Positions 1-11,787 are shown, counted from the first letter of the stretch. The stretch is DNA of 64,000 nucleotides from Hypoxylon rubiginosum (GCA_902806565.1 CADCXA010000016.1:992001-1056000); one strand, 5' to 3'. Notes: a model not told the origin generated them from the letters alone. Numbers and translations are program-made.

Positions 1-492
1 CTATGTCTCTTGAACGGATTTTCTGCTTCACGTTGTTGTCCGAGTGATTAGACGTCTATTCTTTCTTCTAGTTTATCGAGTGTGTACCTAGGTAGGTAAG
101 GTCGAAGAATCGGGGATGGTGGCATCGAATATGAACGGTAGTCGGGATGGCACCATCAATGCCAAGATTTTCGTATTTTGGCGGGTTGTGACAAAGCCGC
201 CGGCCCTGCCGAGTTTTTGCGGGCAGCGGGTTCCGTTCTAACGGACCTCCATGTAAGCCATACTGTGATGCCATACTGTGATGATACTGTGTGCAGCACT
301 CCAGTATTGCTATATATCAACATCGATTAGAGCTCATATAGGATTAAGGAGCCAAGTGCTTGATCATTGCATTGCAGATTCTACTGGAACTATTTTAAAT
401 GATAATTTTACTAAAATACTAAAAAGGGTGCCTATAATCTCCTCATCGTACCTATGTATGTACCGCCATTATAAGCGGCGGCTCACCTAGGT
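1..492. other. Left-edge non-coding stretch
   Basis: No convincing gene was seen. One TACCTAGGTAGG word lies at 85-96. Short open frames on both strands lack coding character. Confidence 0.4.
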
Positions 493-1143
493 CTATCTAT
501 AGTGTCCAGCGCTGTCTCTTTCATCCTCGAGATGAGCCAGTTTCATCAAAACCGCCATCATCGTCTCCCATCCTCTCACCAGCATTTGTAACGGAGTAGT
601 TGAGACAGTTTTCCTTCCTGCTGATAGAGTAATAAGGGCAAGAATTCCGAAATGGCGTTTCGCCTTTACAAGAACATCCACCCCAACGAAGGTCATGTTC
701 TGTATCACCTCAACCTCACAATCACATACCGTTCTCCCCTTTTTTTCGGAATAGAAAGTGAGACACCCTTTAGTCAGTACGAGATTACCCTGCTCCTCAT
801 CGCTCGAGGGGGGGGGGTAATGGGGGCAATTATCCTCCCTATAAAGGGCGAGATAACGACAATACTTCTCTACTCCCTCACAAGCACACGCCATTCTATC
901 CCATGCATCGGGGTACTTAAAGTGGTGTGTTATATCTGGGTCGGTCTCCCTAGGCTCGCACCAACAAGCCATTCGCTCCCTAGTAACGGAGGGTTTCTTG
1001 CTGTTTGTATCGTTCTCGCCGTCAGCATTCTCGTCACTGTTTTCTTCTCCCTGTACCCAAACATTTCCAGCTATGATACAGCACGCATAGTATGCCTTAT
1101 CATGCCTAACGCCCCTGTCAGGAAAAGTCTGTAAGCTTTGCAA
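493..1143 (-). CDS. Possible cysteine-rich hypothetical protein (partial model)
   Basis: A 217-codon frame is open on the minus strand, but it opens at TTG and the first in-frame ATG comes only at codon 58. If this is a gene, an upstream exon is missing from the model; a splice acceptor (TTTTCCTGACAG) sits near the beginning of the frame on the minus strand. The predicted protein has cysteine clusters (CWCEP and ACACEG, about residues 60-90) and an acidic asparagine-rich stretch near residues 33-48. No signal peptide or known family is recognised. A 160-codon frame is open on the opposite strand over the same bases, which weakens the case. It could equally be chance open sequence. Confidence 0.28.
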   Translation of the reverse strand: MQSLQTFPDRGVRHDKAYYACCIIAGNVWVQGEENSDENADGENDTNSKKPSVTRERMACWCEPRETDPDITHHFKYPDAWDRMACACEGVEKYCRYLALYREDNCPHYPPPSSDEEQGNLVLTKGCLTFYSEKKGRTVCDCEVEVIQNMTFVGVDVLVKAKRHFGILALITLSAGRKTVSTTPLQMLVRGWETMMAVLMKLAHLEDERDSAGHYR

Positions 1144-1373
1144 CGCTCCACACCCAGGTTAGTCTGGCAGTCTGGATGATAGAAGCTGATTCTTGGAATT
1201 TCGCTCCATTACAGCTCAGGGATTGGTCTGCTCGGTTGTAGCGGGGGCGGAGAAGGATTGAAAGCTTCAAGTTTTGAGCCTGTGTCACCTTGGACACCCC
1301 TCATTTGTTAGATGGTTCGTGTAACGTGGACGTGGACGGACAAGACACAGAGGAAGCGGGTATGGTACGGGAT

Positions 1374-1401
1374 GCGGCATGCGGCATGCGGCATGCGGCA
1401 T
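1374..1401. repeat. 7-bp tandem repeat, 4 copies (GCGGCAT)
   Basis: Four perfect head-to-tail copies of GCGGCAT lie in non-coding DNA. Confidence 0.9.
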
Positions 1402-1554
1402 GTACCCCGCGATAGCTCATTTGGAGCATCTGGAGCCTGCCCAGGTGATGGGTCAGACATAGAAGCATGCGCCTCATTTGCATTACACTACAGCCTGCAG
1501 CCTGCAGTTATGGGGGGACTCCGCCATGCCGCTACCCACGTAATAAGTCAAGGT

Positions 1555-1582
1555 AAGCAATAAGCAATAAGCAATAAGCAAT
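1555..1582. repeat. 7-bp tandem repeat, 4 copies (AAGCAAT)
   Basis: Four perfect head-to-tail copies of AAGCAAT lie about 150 bp after the GCGGCAT array. Confidence 0.9.
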
Positions 1583-2768
1583 GACCTAGCCGAATCCCCT
1601 AAGAAGATTTTCGCCGTTCGGTGCGAAAAAAGGGACGCCGGGGCTAAGAATAATCGCAGGTATTGATAATGGAGATGAGATGAGATGGGACAGTATGGGA
1701 TAGGATGAGATGAGATCAGACAAGGCTTTGTAAAGTTCTACCCGAGATGACGAACCGGGGAACTGGGATCTGGGATGAAAAGCTGCCTCGTCATCCTCGT
1801 CATCTCAGAGCCTCAACCGGCCAGCTGAACTCGAACCTCCATGGACACATCTATATCAGCCTTCGAGAAAGACTTCAGTTTCGCCTCGCCCTATAATACC
1901 AGCTCTGCCCCCTCTTCGGTCAACTATTTAAGCTAACGCGGTGAACAACGAATTGTCAGTTTGCCCACCTTGAATTTAGGATCATGCAAACGTTTGACGA
2001 GCGGACGCATAGCGGACGCACAGCCCCGCCAGTCGACACCGTTGATTTTGATCGTCCGTCTGGTGCCTGCGGATCAGTCATCTTAACGTTACCCATATCA
2101 CCCGTATGATATGGCTATCAGTCATACGGCCTGGTTAGTGGTGCCGGATATCCAGATGACGGGGCATCTCGAGGTTGAAAAAGAACAGATTGTTAACTTG
2201 AAGATAATTCTCCGGCTTCCGAGATAGCAAACAAACACCTACCTAAGCCATCTGTATTTGCCATATTTTCTTTTTTCTTTTTTTCTTTTTCTTCAGGTAC
2301 CTATATCCTAGTCGCATTAGTTAGGGCTGTAGATATCCGACCTAAGATTAGTTCTCTCCAACCTGAGGTATCCAAAACCGAATCCTGCATATTTTCGCTT
2401 CCCCTTTCCGAACCCGAACTGCATGACCCTTAAAACTCTTTGGACTCTTCCTATCGACTCCGATCTTTGCGGCTGAATCTACGGATTCTGCTTCGTCCGC
2501 TTATTCGGCCACCATTGCACCAATCTGGAATTTGCCCAACTCAAAACACATTAGGTCCTGACAGGTTTATCTTCCTACCTCCTGCATCTCCTGCATACGC
2601 CATAAAAAACAAAACAAATAGAGCTGCGCTGCGGTCGCGCGTCTCTCATATAATAGACCTAAGCGTCTCCAGCTCTGCAGTCCTTACCGTTTCCCCCTTT
2701 TCTACTCAGACTTCTAGTCGACTCCCTCTTGCGACTACCTAAAAACAAATATTAAACCAGTCGGCACC

Positions 2769-4293
2769 ATGGCGTACAACAGACCCTACAACCCTGACGA
2801 GCTGCCAAGGTAAGTGAGCGCGTACTCCTCCCTGTACCCCGCCATCGTCATTCTCCTACGCCGGAGTGACAGAGTGAATGAGGTGAATGATGAGAATGCG
2901 GCGAACACCAACTCCTGTTTGATTGTCAATAACTTGACTCCTTATTATGCGTATGAAGAGCGAATGCTGACGAGCTTTTGAAACTACAGATTCGCAGAGC
3001 CCGAACAGGTACGCGCACGCACCTCTTCCCCTTCGAATCCTTTGTTTAATCCTACCTCTTACCTCTTTTAACCCCTGCGCGAACCTCCCCCCCCCCTTCT
3101 CTCTCTCTATCTTCCCATTCCTCTAGACCCTCCATTCCACCCAAGCTAACCTCACTTACTTACTTTCTCGACTTTGCAGAAACCCGGCGCGCCCCATCCA
3201 TCCTCTCGCTACGAGACCAAGCCGCCTCCGCCGGTCCCCAGCACCCGGCACGACTCCATCCCGCCTCGGCGCGCCGACCCAGGACGCCTGACCCCGACCG
3301 GCTACGGCGCCAGCGGCCCGCCGCACCAGAGCAGTAGTAGCAGCGGCGGCTACGGCTACAGCAGCAGCGGCAGCGGCAGCGGCGGCCACCACAGCCATAG
3401 CTACGACAACTACAAGCCGAGCCAGCAGCACTCGCCCATGTCGCCTCCACCTCCCGCGACCGGCCCGCGACCCACGGCGCATAACCACCCGCCCGCGTCC
3501 AGCCGGCCGCCCCCGTCTCCCGGCCCGCAGGAGGGCGCTGCCGACCCCACGCTGCTACCGCTGTTCCGCGCTGTCGATAAAGATAGTACGTCTCCTCATT
3601 TCCTTGTTTACCATTCTTCCCTTGCTGCCATCGGTGGCGGCCCTGAGGAGTCGCGCGGATAGTCGCATCGGTGGTAGCCTATCTGCGGACTTGAGTGCGT
3701 CCTCGCCATGGCGGCATCACGCGATGAGGAAATATAGGGGGTGAAGCAGAGAAGGGGACAAAAAAAAAAAAAGGAGGGCGGTGACGTAGCACTTAAAAGA
3801 ACAAGAAAGCTAACCCAAGCTGAAAACAGGCACGGGCCAGCTGTCGGAGAAGGAGCTGTCGGCGGCGCTGGTGAACGGGGACTGGACGGCGTTCGACCCG
3901 CAGACGGTGCGGATGATGATCCGGATGTTCGACAGCGACCGGTCGGGTACGATCGGGTTCGAGGAGTTCTGCGGGCTGTGGTCGTTCCTGGCGTCGTGGC
4001 GGGCGCTCTTCGACCGCTTCGACGCCGACCGCAGCGGCAACATCAGCCCCGACGAGTTCAGTAATGCTTTGGTCGCCTTCCGGTACCGCCTCAGCCAGGG
4101 CTTCGTCGACCTGCTCTTCCGCACCTACGACAAGCGCGGCGAAGGGGTCATGAGCTTCGACCTCTTCGTCCAGGCCTGCATCTCCCTCAAGCGCATGACC
4201 GACGTCTTCAAGAAGTACGACGAGGACCGCGACGGCTACATCACCCTCAGCTTCGAGGACTTCCTCGTCGAGATCCTCAAGCAGCTCAAGTAA
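2769..4293 (+). CDS. PEF1: Penta-EF-hand calcium-binding protein (Pef1/ALG-2 family)
   Basis: Four exons fit: 2769-2809, 2990-3008, 3180-3585 and 3830-4293, giving 309 aa. Introns have GT/AG ends (180, 171 and 244 nt), and exon 2 is only 19 nt. The N-terminal half is a Pro/Ser/Gly/His-rich low-complexity arm; the C-terminal half carries five EF-hands. Loop 1 (DKDSTGQLSEKE), loop 2 (DSDRSGTIGFEE) and loop 3 (DADRSGNISPDE) have good calcium ligands. Loop 4 (DKRGEG) is degenerate, and loop 5 (DEDRDGYI) has the two-residue insertion typical of ALG-2-like proteins. Family members bind Ca2+, dimerise through EF5 and link membrane traffic, bud-site or stress responses to calcium; the role here is inferred. 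Exon 4 is almost saturated with G/C at third positions. The gene converges with the next one. Confidence 0.93.
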
Positions 4294-5064
4294 AGGAGCC
4301 AAGGAAAGTTGGGAATCACGAAGGAAGGAAGGAAGGAAGACGTGGATGAGAGGGATATATATCTAGGTATATATATGTTTCATCTTCCACGACGAAAGTA
4401 TATACGGAGAAATGAGTCTCGCCTGGGGTTGGGAGACTACGAGATATTCTTTCGTGTCATATTTGAGTGCGATATACCTGGGCATACGTACTTTTGAATT
4501 CCTGGCATCATATTTCAATGGGAACATCAGTGTGTTTAGAGGGTCTCATCAGAAGTTGGGGAATAGGAGGCGGGTCCATGAAATGCATGACATGAATATT
4601 TTCATTTTCGGTAGATACCACTTCCTACCTGTGTTTACAGGAGGGAAAACGAATGAATTTGCCTTGACAAAAAAAAACCCATGTTGGGTTCAACTGATGA
4701 GATGACCTTAATGCCTAACATTGTGACGTATCACGTATCACTAACAGAATACCATTATCCTTCCCTCCCTACTCGCCATAAACTCCTGGACGGGACGTGT
4801 CCGTATCCCGTTGCAAAAATTTCCCACCCCTTTTGTAAGACGTAAGTGACTACACCGCCCCGAAAAAATGACCGTCGCGATTTCGTAAGGCAGATGACGA
4901 AACCCAAAAATCCGCCCTGCCTTGGTATCATATAATCCCGCTATTTCGATGCTATGTCGTTTCCCTTTTCCAACGCTCCAACCTAACAAGTCCGATACAC
5001 AGAGGTTAAGTACCTCCCAGATCGAATGGTAGCTCTCTTGCGATAAAATGAATCTTGTACAACT
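4294..5064. other. Convergent intergenic region
   Basis: This is the 3' side of two convergent genes. It is AT-richer than the flanking exons, with a GGAA-type repeat near 4321-4338. No gene was seen. Confidence 0.5.
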
Positions 5065-6567
5065 TTAGGTTACCAATGTGGACCTGAATCGTACCGAAAG
5101 GCCGCCTCTCGTGGACTTCCTAGTCTTTAGTCCACCGGGTGCCTTCTCGGTGTGTGGGACAGCCAGTTTCGCTTTGTCCAGATCTTTGACCTTGACTTTT
5201 GTGGGAGGCTTCGCGTCGCCAACAGCCCACTGGTCTTCCCTATTTTCAAGCGAATACCACAGAAGGCCATTTCCGTTAACGATGACCTCGCCGCCACTAC
5301 CAAGGCGCAGCACCTCCGTTGTCACGCCGCCATTGCCACTGCCGCTGCTGACGTTCCGTCTATGTCCTAATTTTCCCTCTCCAGGCTTAGGCATCTCCAC
5401 ACGAGGTCCTAGAGCCTCTTCGACCTCTTCTCGTTTCCATCGCCTCGTCTTCAGCATCCCCGTAGCCAAGCCCCGGACGTCCTTTTCGCCGTCGTGAGCG
5501 CTAATCCAGACCCGTGCACCCAGCCGCGTCGCGATTTCGGCACCGGTAGGCACTCCCGCGCAGATGTTACCGCCCAGCCACCATGGATTCGATATGCTGT
5601 CCATGCAATGGAGGAGAGCTGTTAACGGAAGAGCTGCCTCGGCTACGAGATGGGATGTTACATAAGGCGCTAGGTGCTCGTACGAGATACCATGCGGTGA
5701 AAATAAAATAGAAATCGGACGGATGGTACCGTTCGAGGTCGCAGGGCGCATGTAGGTCTGAGAGGCGGAACGTGGGAAATGCCCGTCCAAGGTAGGGCGC
5801 GTTGGGGACGGCAGTAGAGTCGAAGCGGACTGGACGGAGCGCAAGGAGTGTGGTGATACCGGTGGTGTGGGCGGGAGCAGGAATGCGTCAGGTACAGCTA
5901 AGGTATTTGTAGACGTCGCATTGGAAGCCTGGGTGTTCTGCGAACTTGGAGTCGCAGGTGGTGAAAGAGGTTTCGATATAACGGGTGTGGTGACCTTCAG
6001 ATTGTGCGTCGGCGGAGGTCGGTAGGTAATACCGATAGCGGCGTGTAAGCACGTCAGGTCGCGCTTCTGCGGTATGAAGGCGACTGTCACCTCGCCTCCT
6101 TGACCGCCTAACGTCACAGCCGGAACTGGGATTCGTAGTACGGACTCTTTACCTGTTGACCTCGGATCCTCCCACCGGTCGATCGTCTGGATCTTCGCCT
6201 GGTCGAAGTACTTCCAGCTCTTGATCAAGCGCGCTGCCGTCGGCTCGGCGAGGATAAGGGTCTTACCCCCACTAGCAGGCAGTTGCCTAAGCGTAGCCTC
6301 ATTGCAGTGGTCACTCTTGTGCTGGGAAATGATGACTAGGTCCGGCGGGGACGGCAAGTCCGAGAGCGAAGATATGCATGCCGGATGTATATGAGTCGAG
6401 ATGGAGATCTTAGAGTGGAAGATCTTGGACGGTCCAGTTATCCAGGGGTCCAAGAGAATAGTGAATGGCCGCGGCGTCACCGTGCCCTGCGCGAATTCCG
6501 GAAGGATAGGCTCAAAGGACAGGAGAAACGAGGCATCGGAATTGAGGTGCTTCACGGACAAGGCCAT
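5065..6567 (-). CDS. Metallo-beta-lactamase-fold protein, fungal uncharacterised
   Basis: A single uninterrupted frame of 500 aa begins at ATG 6567. The N-terminus has the layout of the metallo-beta-lactamase superfamily: LLDPWITG (about 38-45) followed by SQHKSDHCN, an H-x-x-x-D-H zinc motif with H83, D86 and H87. A later WISAHDGEKD segment may supply another metal ligand. The middle (about 205-290) is a Ser/Thr/Pro-rich linker that splits the fold, and the C-terminus is basic. Similar proteins are common in ascomycetes and mostly annotated only by the fold, so substrate and localisation are unknown. No signal peptide or membrane segment is evident. It could be a hydrolase or a non-catalytic relative. 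Confidence 0.82.
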   Translation of the reverse strand: MALSVKHLNSDASFLLSFEPILPEFAQGTVTPRPFTILLDPWITGPSKIFHSKISISTHIHPACISSLSDLPSPPDLVIISQHKSDHCNEATLRQLPASGGKTLILAEPTAARLIKSWKYFDQAKIQTIDRWEDPRSTGKESVLRIPVPAVTLGGQGGEVTVAFIPQKRDLTCLHAAIGITYRPPPTHNLKVTTPVISKPLSPPATPSSQNTQASNATSTNTLAVPDAFLLPPTPPVSPHSLRSVQSASTLLPSPTRPTLDGHFPRSASQTYMRPATSNGTIRPISILFSPHGISYEHLAPYVTSHLVAEAALPLTALLHCMDSISNPWWLGGNICAGVPTGAEIATRLGARVWISAHDGEKDVRGLATGMLKTRRWKREEVEEALGPRVEMPKPGEGKLGHRRNVSSGSGNGGVTTEVLRLGSGGEVIVNGNGLLWYSLENREDQWAVGDAKPPTKVKVKDLDKAKLAVPHTEKAPGGLKTRKSTRGGLSVRFRSTLVT

Positions 6568-9058
6568 GACGGACGTGGGTATAACTTAGAAGGCCGGTCA
6601 CTTGGGCTCCCTCTTGGGATGGCGAAAGGAGTTGACAATCATCTGTGTGTGTAGTCGAAGGGACTCGTGGAAAGCCAGCGGACGAAGGCTGACCGAAGGA
6701 ATGTGTTGACTTTAAGAGAAGGAGGAAAAGTAACTAAAGAAAAATTACAGTAATGACGAAAGCAAGAAGGGAAGGATCGCCTGTCTCAGCCCCGATCGTT
6801 ACTCGTATGTGAAGGCCGTTGAGCTAGAAAGTACTAGGGGGGGGGGAGGACGAGAGACGGGCGTGCTACGCAGTACGAAGGATCGCGTGGAAGAGGGATA
6901 TTGTCAATGTAAGGCCATCGCTGACCTTGTCAAACATTGATGATCATCAGTTGAATATCTCTTCTGTCCTTGTGGTATCGCCTTGTGATATCAAAAAGCC
7001 CGATCGAAGTTAAATAACACAATACCTTGCACCAGTACCTTGCACGAGCTACAAATACTTGTGGAGAGTGAAGACTTGTTTTAGACGATAGGCGGCCCGC
7101 CATGTTTCAGTCTGTAAGCTGGGGGAAAAGTGGACTACGACGACGAAGCTGGCCTGGGCTGGCTGGCTGTCTGGCTGGTGAACAGACAGATGGACAGACA
7201 GATGGACAGAACGGATAGACAGTCAGATCCGCGAATGGAGCGAAATTGTTTCGGCGGTTTGCTGCCAAGGGCACGTACGACGCCGGCAAGTCGTCATGCC
7301 GGCTGGACCTCTGGACCGTGCCCGGTACTTTACCCAAAGATCGGAGAAGAGACGAGATGAAATCTCCTCTATTGGTTCGAGATCCTTGCTAACTTGAACT
7401 TGGAACAAGGGTCCTGGGGTCCTATAGGGCAGAGAACTGCCTAGAGCTAAGGACTTTTTAGTGCACTTCGGCTTACCTTTACCTTAAAATAGGTACATTT
7501 GTCGAGGTCGTCCGGGCTATCGAAAGAACTTCGATATTCCCCTTTTTTTTAGTATGACAATTGGAATTAATTCTACAGTTAAGCGAATGGGAAATGAGAT
7601 GCGATCTCGTCCTACGAGAACGATAAATTATTTGCGACCTGAGGTGTCCAATCTTTGCACATGGGCAAAATAGCACTGGTTGGTATTAGGTATTCCATAC
7701 GTCATCAAGGTCCGGGAGGATTAGCTGGAAAGGAAGCCATTCCTAAATACCTAGGTACCTACTGCATGTGGTCTATATAACAAGTTTATATGGGAGAATC
7801 TTAGCTTAGTGTGGAATAGTACATAGTTTCTATAATTGTCCTAAATCAATCACTCATAAAAAGCAGACACGAGGCGTAATTAGTCTCGATGAATACTTGC
7901 TTCTCAAACCCGACATCAGGATTCGTTGCCGTGTTCTCTATAGACATTTCAATCTGCAAGGTGCAAGGTGGCCTCTCATAAGGAGGTATCTATTTCTTAT
8001 TTCGTTGGTGGCATATTCGTTTGTTGGAGGCGTCTACCAGGACATTGCCGCGTGTCTCATGCCATGAAGCATCGCAGTCTGGTAGGAGGGATATTTGCTA
8101 TTGACTTTTCTAGCCACGTATTCGATATGATCTCGATGATTATTGGTGCCGTACTTTGCTTGCGCGGTGTTAAGACTGTAGGACTCGAGACGCTCAAAGT
8201 GTCGGCATTCGTCTTATGTCCCATCGTGGGTTAATGCTAGACCGTAGCCCATTCCCACAAATCTGAAAACTCTTATATTTCCTTCTCATTAAATACTCAC
8301 CATTCCCGCGATTCTATACGATTTTTAGGTCCAAAAGCTTTCTCTCTCATACACTTTCACTATTTATTATCTCGTATGTTTGATTCACCCACGTAGGGTA
8401 GGTAGGCTGTAACGTACCAATCAGACCGACATCAAGCCGATAGAGTATAAGTGGATGCCTATCTCGTCAACCTCGGTGTCTACAGGGTCCCTTAGTTAGC
8501 TTCAAATGCTGTCACGAGGACGGCAGTGAAGTTGCGTGTATTGGTTTTCTCTCCCGCTATAACATCGTGTCGCAAATTATTTCCATTCACATCGATTGAA
8601 CGTGCATCTACTCTCACCTTAATCACTAGTCACTACTAAAATTACTAAACACTTATATCCAGATTACTACACATATGCGTTCTCACTTTACTAGAAACAT
8701 ACTTCTACCTAGTTGTCTCTCTATATAGGCCGTAACGTTACTAGATTCGTAACCTGGAAACGACTTAAGAATAATATTATAATATTATAACATGTTTTGT
8801 AAGCGAAAAAGAACGTGTGACTAAGATCTAGGCTATACAGAACAAGATGAACTTTAGTCTGATTCGCCAATACAGGCAACGTTCTGCTACGAGTTATCAT
8901 GATTGGTCGGCTTGGATGCTATAGCATCTCTATATTGTATAGGAGTTGCGGTGACACAGTTATATATTCCATGCCTACCTAGATAGACACCTCGCTATTG
9001 TCTAGCTGAAGTCGATAGTTAAAATTAGTTCTCAGTTCTCCGACAGTTTCAGTCCACG
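6568..9058. other. Divergent intergenic region, about 2.5 kb
   Basis: It separates the minus-strand lactamase-fold gene from the plus-strand sulfotransferase-like gene. It contains a G run near 6838-6847, a GACAGAT-type repeat at about 7184-7212, one TACCTAGGTACC word near 7748 and an AT-rich stretch near 8770-8792. The 88-codon frame at 7968-8234 opens at GTG and has no family resemblance. No gene was recognised. Confidence 0.45.
7184..7212. repeat. GACAGATG-type imperfect tandem repeat
   Basis: Repeated GACAGATG/GACA units lie in non-coding sequence. Confidence 0.75.
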
Positions 9059-9853
9059 ATGGGTCAAGAAGCGTCGAAGCCGCAGCCCGGAACTAAGCTG
9101 CAGGTCATAGGAGCCGGTCTACCGCGAACCGGCACAGCGTCGTTCAGCAAAGCGCTCGAAATTCTTCTCCAGGGGCCCGTCTATCATGGAGGAACGCAGA
9201 ACTGCAAAGGCTCAAGCTTAAACTTGAAGACTTGGATATCTGTATTAGAGCATACGCCGATTCGCTCACCTGATGACGAGAAGTTCGTTTTGAGTCGTAT
9301 TTCTGCTCTTACAGACGACTATGTAGCGATCACGAGCGCACCCGGGTTCTGCTTCGTCCCCGAACTGATGCGATTGTATCCTGACGCAAAGGTGATTTGC
9401 ACCGTGCGAAATACGGAAGCCTGGGACAAGTCTGTCGATGCCATCGCCACGGCTAGCTTGCAGTGGCACTTGAAGGTCATTCTCTTCCCCTTGTCGCCGA
9501 TGAGGTACTTCCCTCGTTATCTGGAAGCCCTTGCTGCCGGGAGATGGGCAGAACTGTACCACACGTCCGGCAAACCAACCAAGCACGTAGGTACACAGGT
9601 CTGGGATCGTCATATTCAGCACCTGCGAGAAGTCGTGCCGCCTGAGAAGCTCGTGTTCTTCGATGTCCGAGATGGATGGGAGCCTTTGTGTAAGGCGCTG
9701 GGATGTGAAGTGCCTAAGGGCATCGAGTTTCCCCAAATCAACGAGAGAGCCGGGATGGAGTCTTTTGCGAGAGAGCAAGTGAAACGGGGCTTGATCAGAT
9801 GGGTTATAATTGTCGGTACAATCGTAACAGCTATCGCTATTTGGCGATTCTAG
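9059..9853 (+). CDS. Sulfotransferase-like P-loop protein, membrane-anchored
   Basis: A single exon encodes 264 aa. GAGLPRTGTAS (about 18-28) is the P-loop-like PAPS-binding segment of the fungal Sulfotransfer_4-type family, and YHGGTQ, CTVRNTEAW and VFFDVRDGWEPLC are further family segments. Many fungal members are annotated only as NAD-dependent epimerase or sulfotransferase family proteins, and no acceptor substrate is established. The N-terminus MGQEAS fits an N-myristoylation signal (Gly2, Ser6), and the last 18 residues form a hydrophobic segment ending in two polar/aromatic residues, like a tail anchor. Together these suggest an enzyme held at a membrane facing the cytosol. The ATG at 9059 is chosen because it alone gives the MG start. 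Confidence 0.88.
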   Translation: MGQEASKPQPGTKLQVIGAGLPRTGTASFSKALEILLQGPVYHGGTQNCKGSSLNLKTWISVLEHTPIRSPDDEKFVLSRISALTDDYVAITSAPGFCFVPELMRLYPDAKVICTVRNTEAWDKSVDAIATASLQWHLKVILFPLSPMRYFPRYLEALAAGRWAELYHTSGKPTKHVGTQVWDRHIQHLREVVPPEKLVFFDVRDGWEPLCKALGCEVPKGIEFPQINERAGMESFAREQVKRGLIRWVIIVGTIVTAIAIWRF

Positions 9854-11787
9854 CTCAGGCAGTACTTCAGTCATGAGCCCCAAAAAGGAAGGACGTTGAG
9901 AGAATACCCGCAAATTCGTGAGAAAGAAAAGGCCCCCGAAGCTTACAATGGCCGCTAACTTTCTCCTGAAAGTGGGATTTAGACGAACAGACAATCGAGC
10001 ATATGAGTAGCGAAGACTGGAAGCGGACAAAAGAATTTGGCTGATGCCGCTACTAGGTATCAAGGATCACAGCGTGATGCCTAGCTTGATTCTATATGTA
10101 TTGCCGTGTCAGCTATAAGGTCCGTTCCCAAAATTGAAGAATATTTAACCTGACAAGGACCAGAATCAGTCACTCGGGACCTGCTGCTGTCATAACTTCA
10201 TGTTAGACTGGACGGAGCTGGGCAGTGACGAGCCCTACAAGCTGGCATAGTAAATTTCGTCGTCGAGAACTGGCTGGGACGAGTCTTTATAGCACTGGCA
10301 ATGCGGGTATATGCAGGTGTGTCTTCGTCATTTCTTCTAGTTGTGAGTCTCCAATTGCGAGGGGCAGAGCTGCAGAGCGTACAGCTACGTACCGACATAC
10401 TGGTATTTATGTAGGTACATGTATGTAGGTGAAAGCGGAAAAGGATTCGTCAATTCCCAAGCCCCAAGTGATATCTGAGATCAGCAGTGGCACAACTCAG
10501 ATAGGTAGCTGCAAATATATCTTGGCTTCCCTATAAAGCCATCGTGTATGAAACAAACATATGTAGGTAGCAATCGCTACAGAAGACATTTCTTAGCCTC
10601 TAATGATTCGGAAGAGGATGTAGGCAATAGAAAGAAAGAAAGAAGAAGAAGAAAATATAGAACGTTTAATGCTCCCCATAGAACAGTTCGGCTACCAAGA
10701 GGCGGTACTTGAATAGTACGTGGGTAGGTACATAAGGGGCTTGGCTGACTGCGCATATGGATAAGATGCCGCGCCGTCTTCTATTCACCCTTAACAAAGA
10801 ACAAAGTAATCCATTTGTGTGGTTCAACTACGGACCAACTTGCCTAACAGACCAACACGAGTTCAGCTCCCTCCTTAAGCGACAATTTCACATTAAAGAA
10901 CCTATCCAAACGGATGAGTTGGTATCGTCGGCCCAGCCTCCCGAGTGGGAGTCCGAGTAACGGCAGTGCTTCTCACAATCTAGCCTAGTAGCCCAGCTAT
11001 ACGGCGACTGACCAGGATGGGGATGGAGATGGAGATGGGGAGCTTTATTTTCTTGTTGCTTGCGAGTTGCATTGACAAAGAAAGAGATTGGGTAGCTATC
11101 GCACGGCGCAACCCATGTCCTATCCCCCATACAGATATACCCAATTAGGAGAATCCGGCTTTGTCCAGAATGAAATGTGTCAAATGTATCAAAAAGGAAC
11201 CTATCCGCAATCGAAGAAGCGATGGGAGGAACGGTGGCAGGGCGGCAAAGTGGGAGCTGAAGTCTCACATCTGATGTCATCAAGCTGAGGAAGAGGAGCT
11301 TGAACCACGGAATCCTTTTTTATCCTTACGCCGACTGGAACGACCACACACACCCGTGAACAGCTCCGGGCTTCTCGAGCTGACGAAGAACGAGGGTTGA
11401 TGTGTCTGTGTGTGCGACAGAGCAGCAGAGACAGCATGCGACATGCATGTGAGAGAGGGGGAGAAGGGGATAGGGGATAGGGGGAGGGGGGGAGCTCTTG
11501 ATAATGAAACCAAGCCGCCATGCTACTAGGTACTCAGGTACCTACCTGGCTACCCGACAGTGTCTTTCTATGCCCCGCCATTCTCTCAAGCCTTCTCCTT
11601 CTCCTCCTCTTCCTCCACTCGCAGACTCCACTTATCGTACAAGTACCTACCGTATTGCCTCCCCCAAGCTTCAGTTTTGACCAATGCGAGAGCTCTCTTT
11701 AGGTTCAGTTGACGGTCAGAAATAAGGGAGTGGATTCATCAGTGCACCCACCTTACCCACCTGCAGAACCCCTCGCCCCTCGAAGCT

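Larger units (their letters stand above)
1144..2768. other. Upstream region of the penta-EF-hand gene
   Basis: It holds two 7-bp tandem arrays (listed separately) and a long pyrimidine tract near 2266-2293, the kind often found just upstream of fungal transcription starts. A short ORF from 2440 overlaps the probable leader and shows no coding features. No gene was recognised. Confidence 0.45.

Noticed and set aside
652..1134. 160-codon plus-strand frame
   Set aside because: It mirrors the minus-strand frame at 493-1143 and shows no domain or codon bias.
3793..4302. 169-codon minus-strand frame
   Set aside because: It is the antisense of the GC3-rich EF-hand exon; such shadows arise because C/G third positions remove stops on the other strand.
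9266..10063. 265-codon minus-strand frame
   Set aside because: It is antisense to the sulfotransferase-like gene and has no recognisable domain.
10888..11283. 131-codon minus-strand frame
   Set aside because: Low complexity, with no family resemblance or splice partners.
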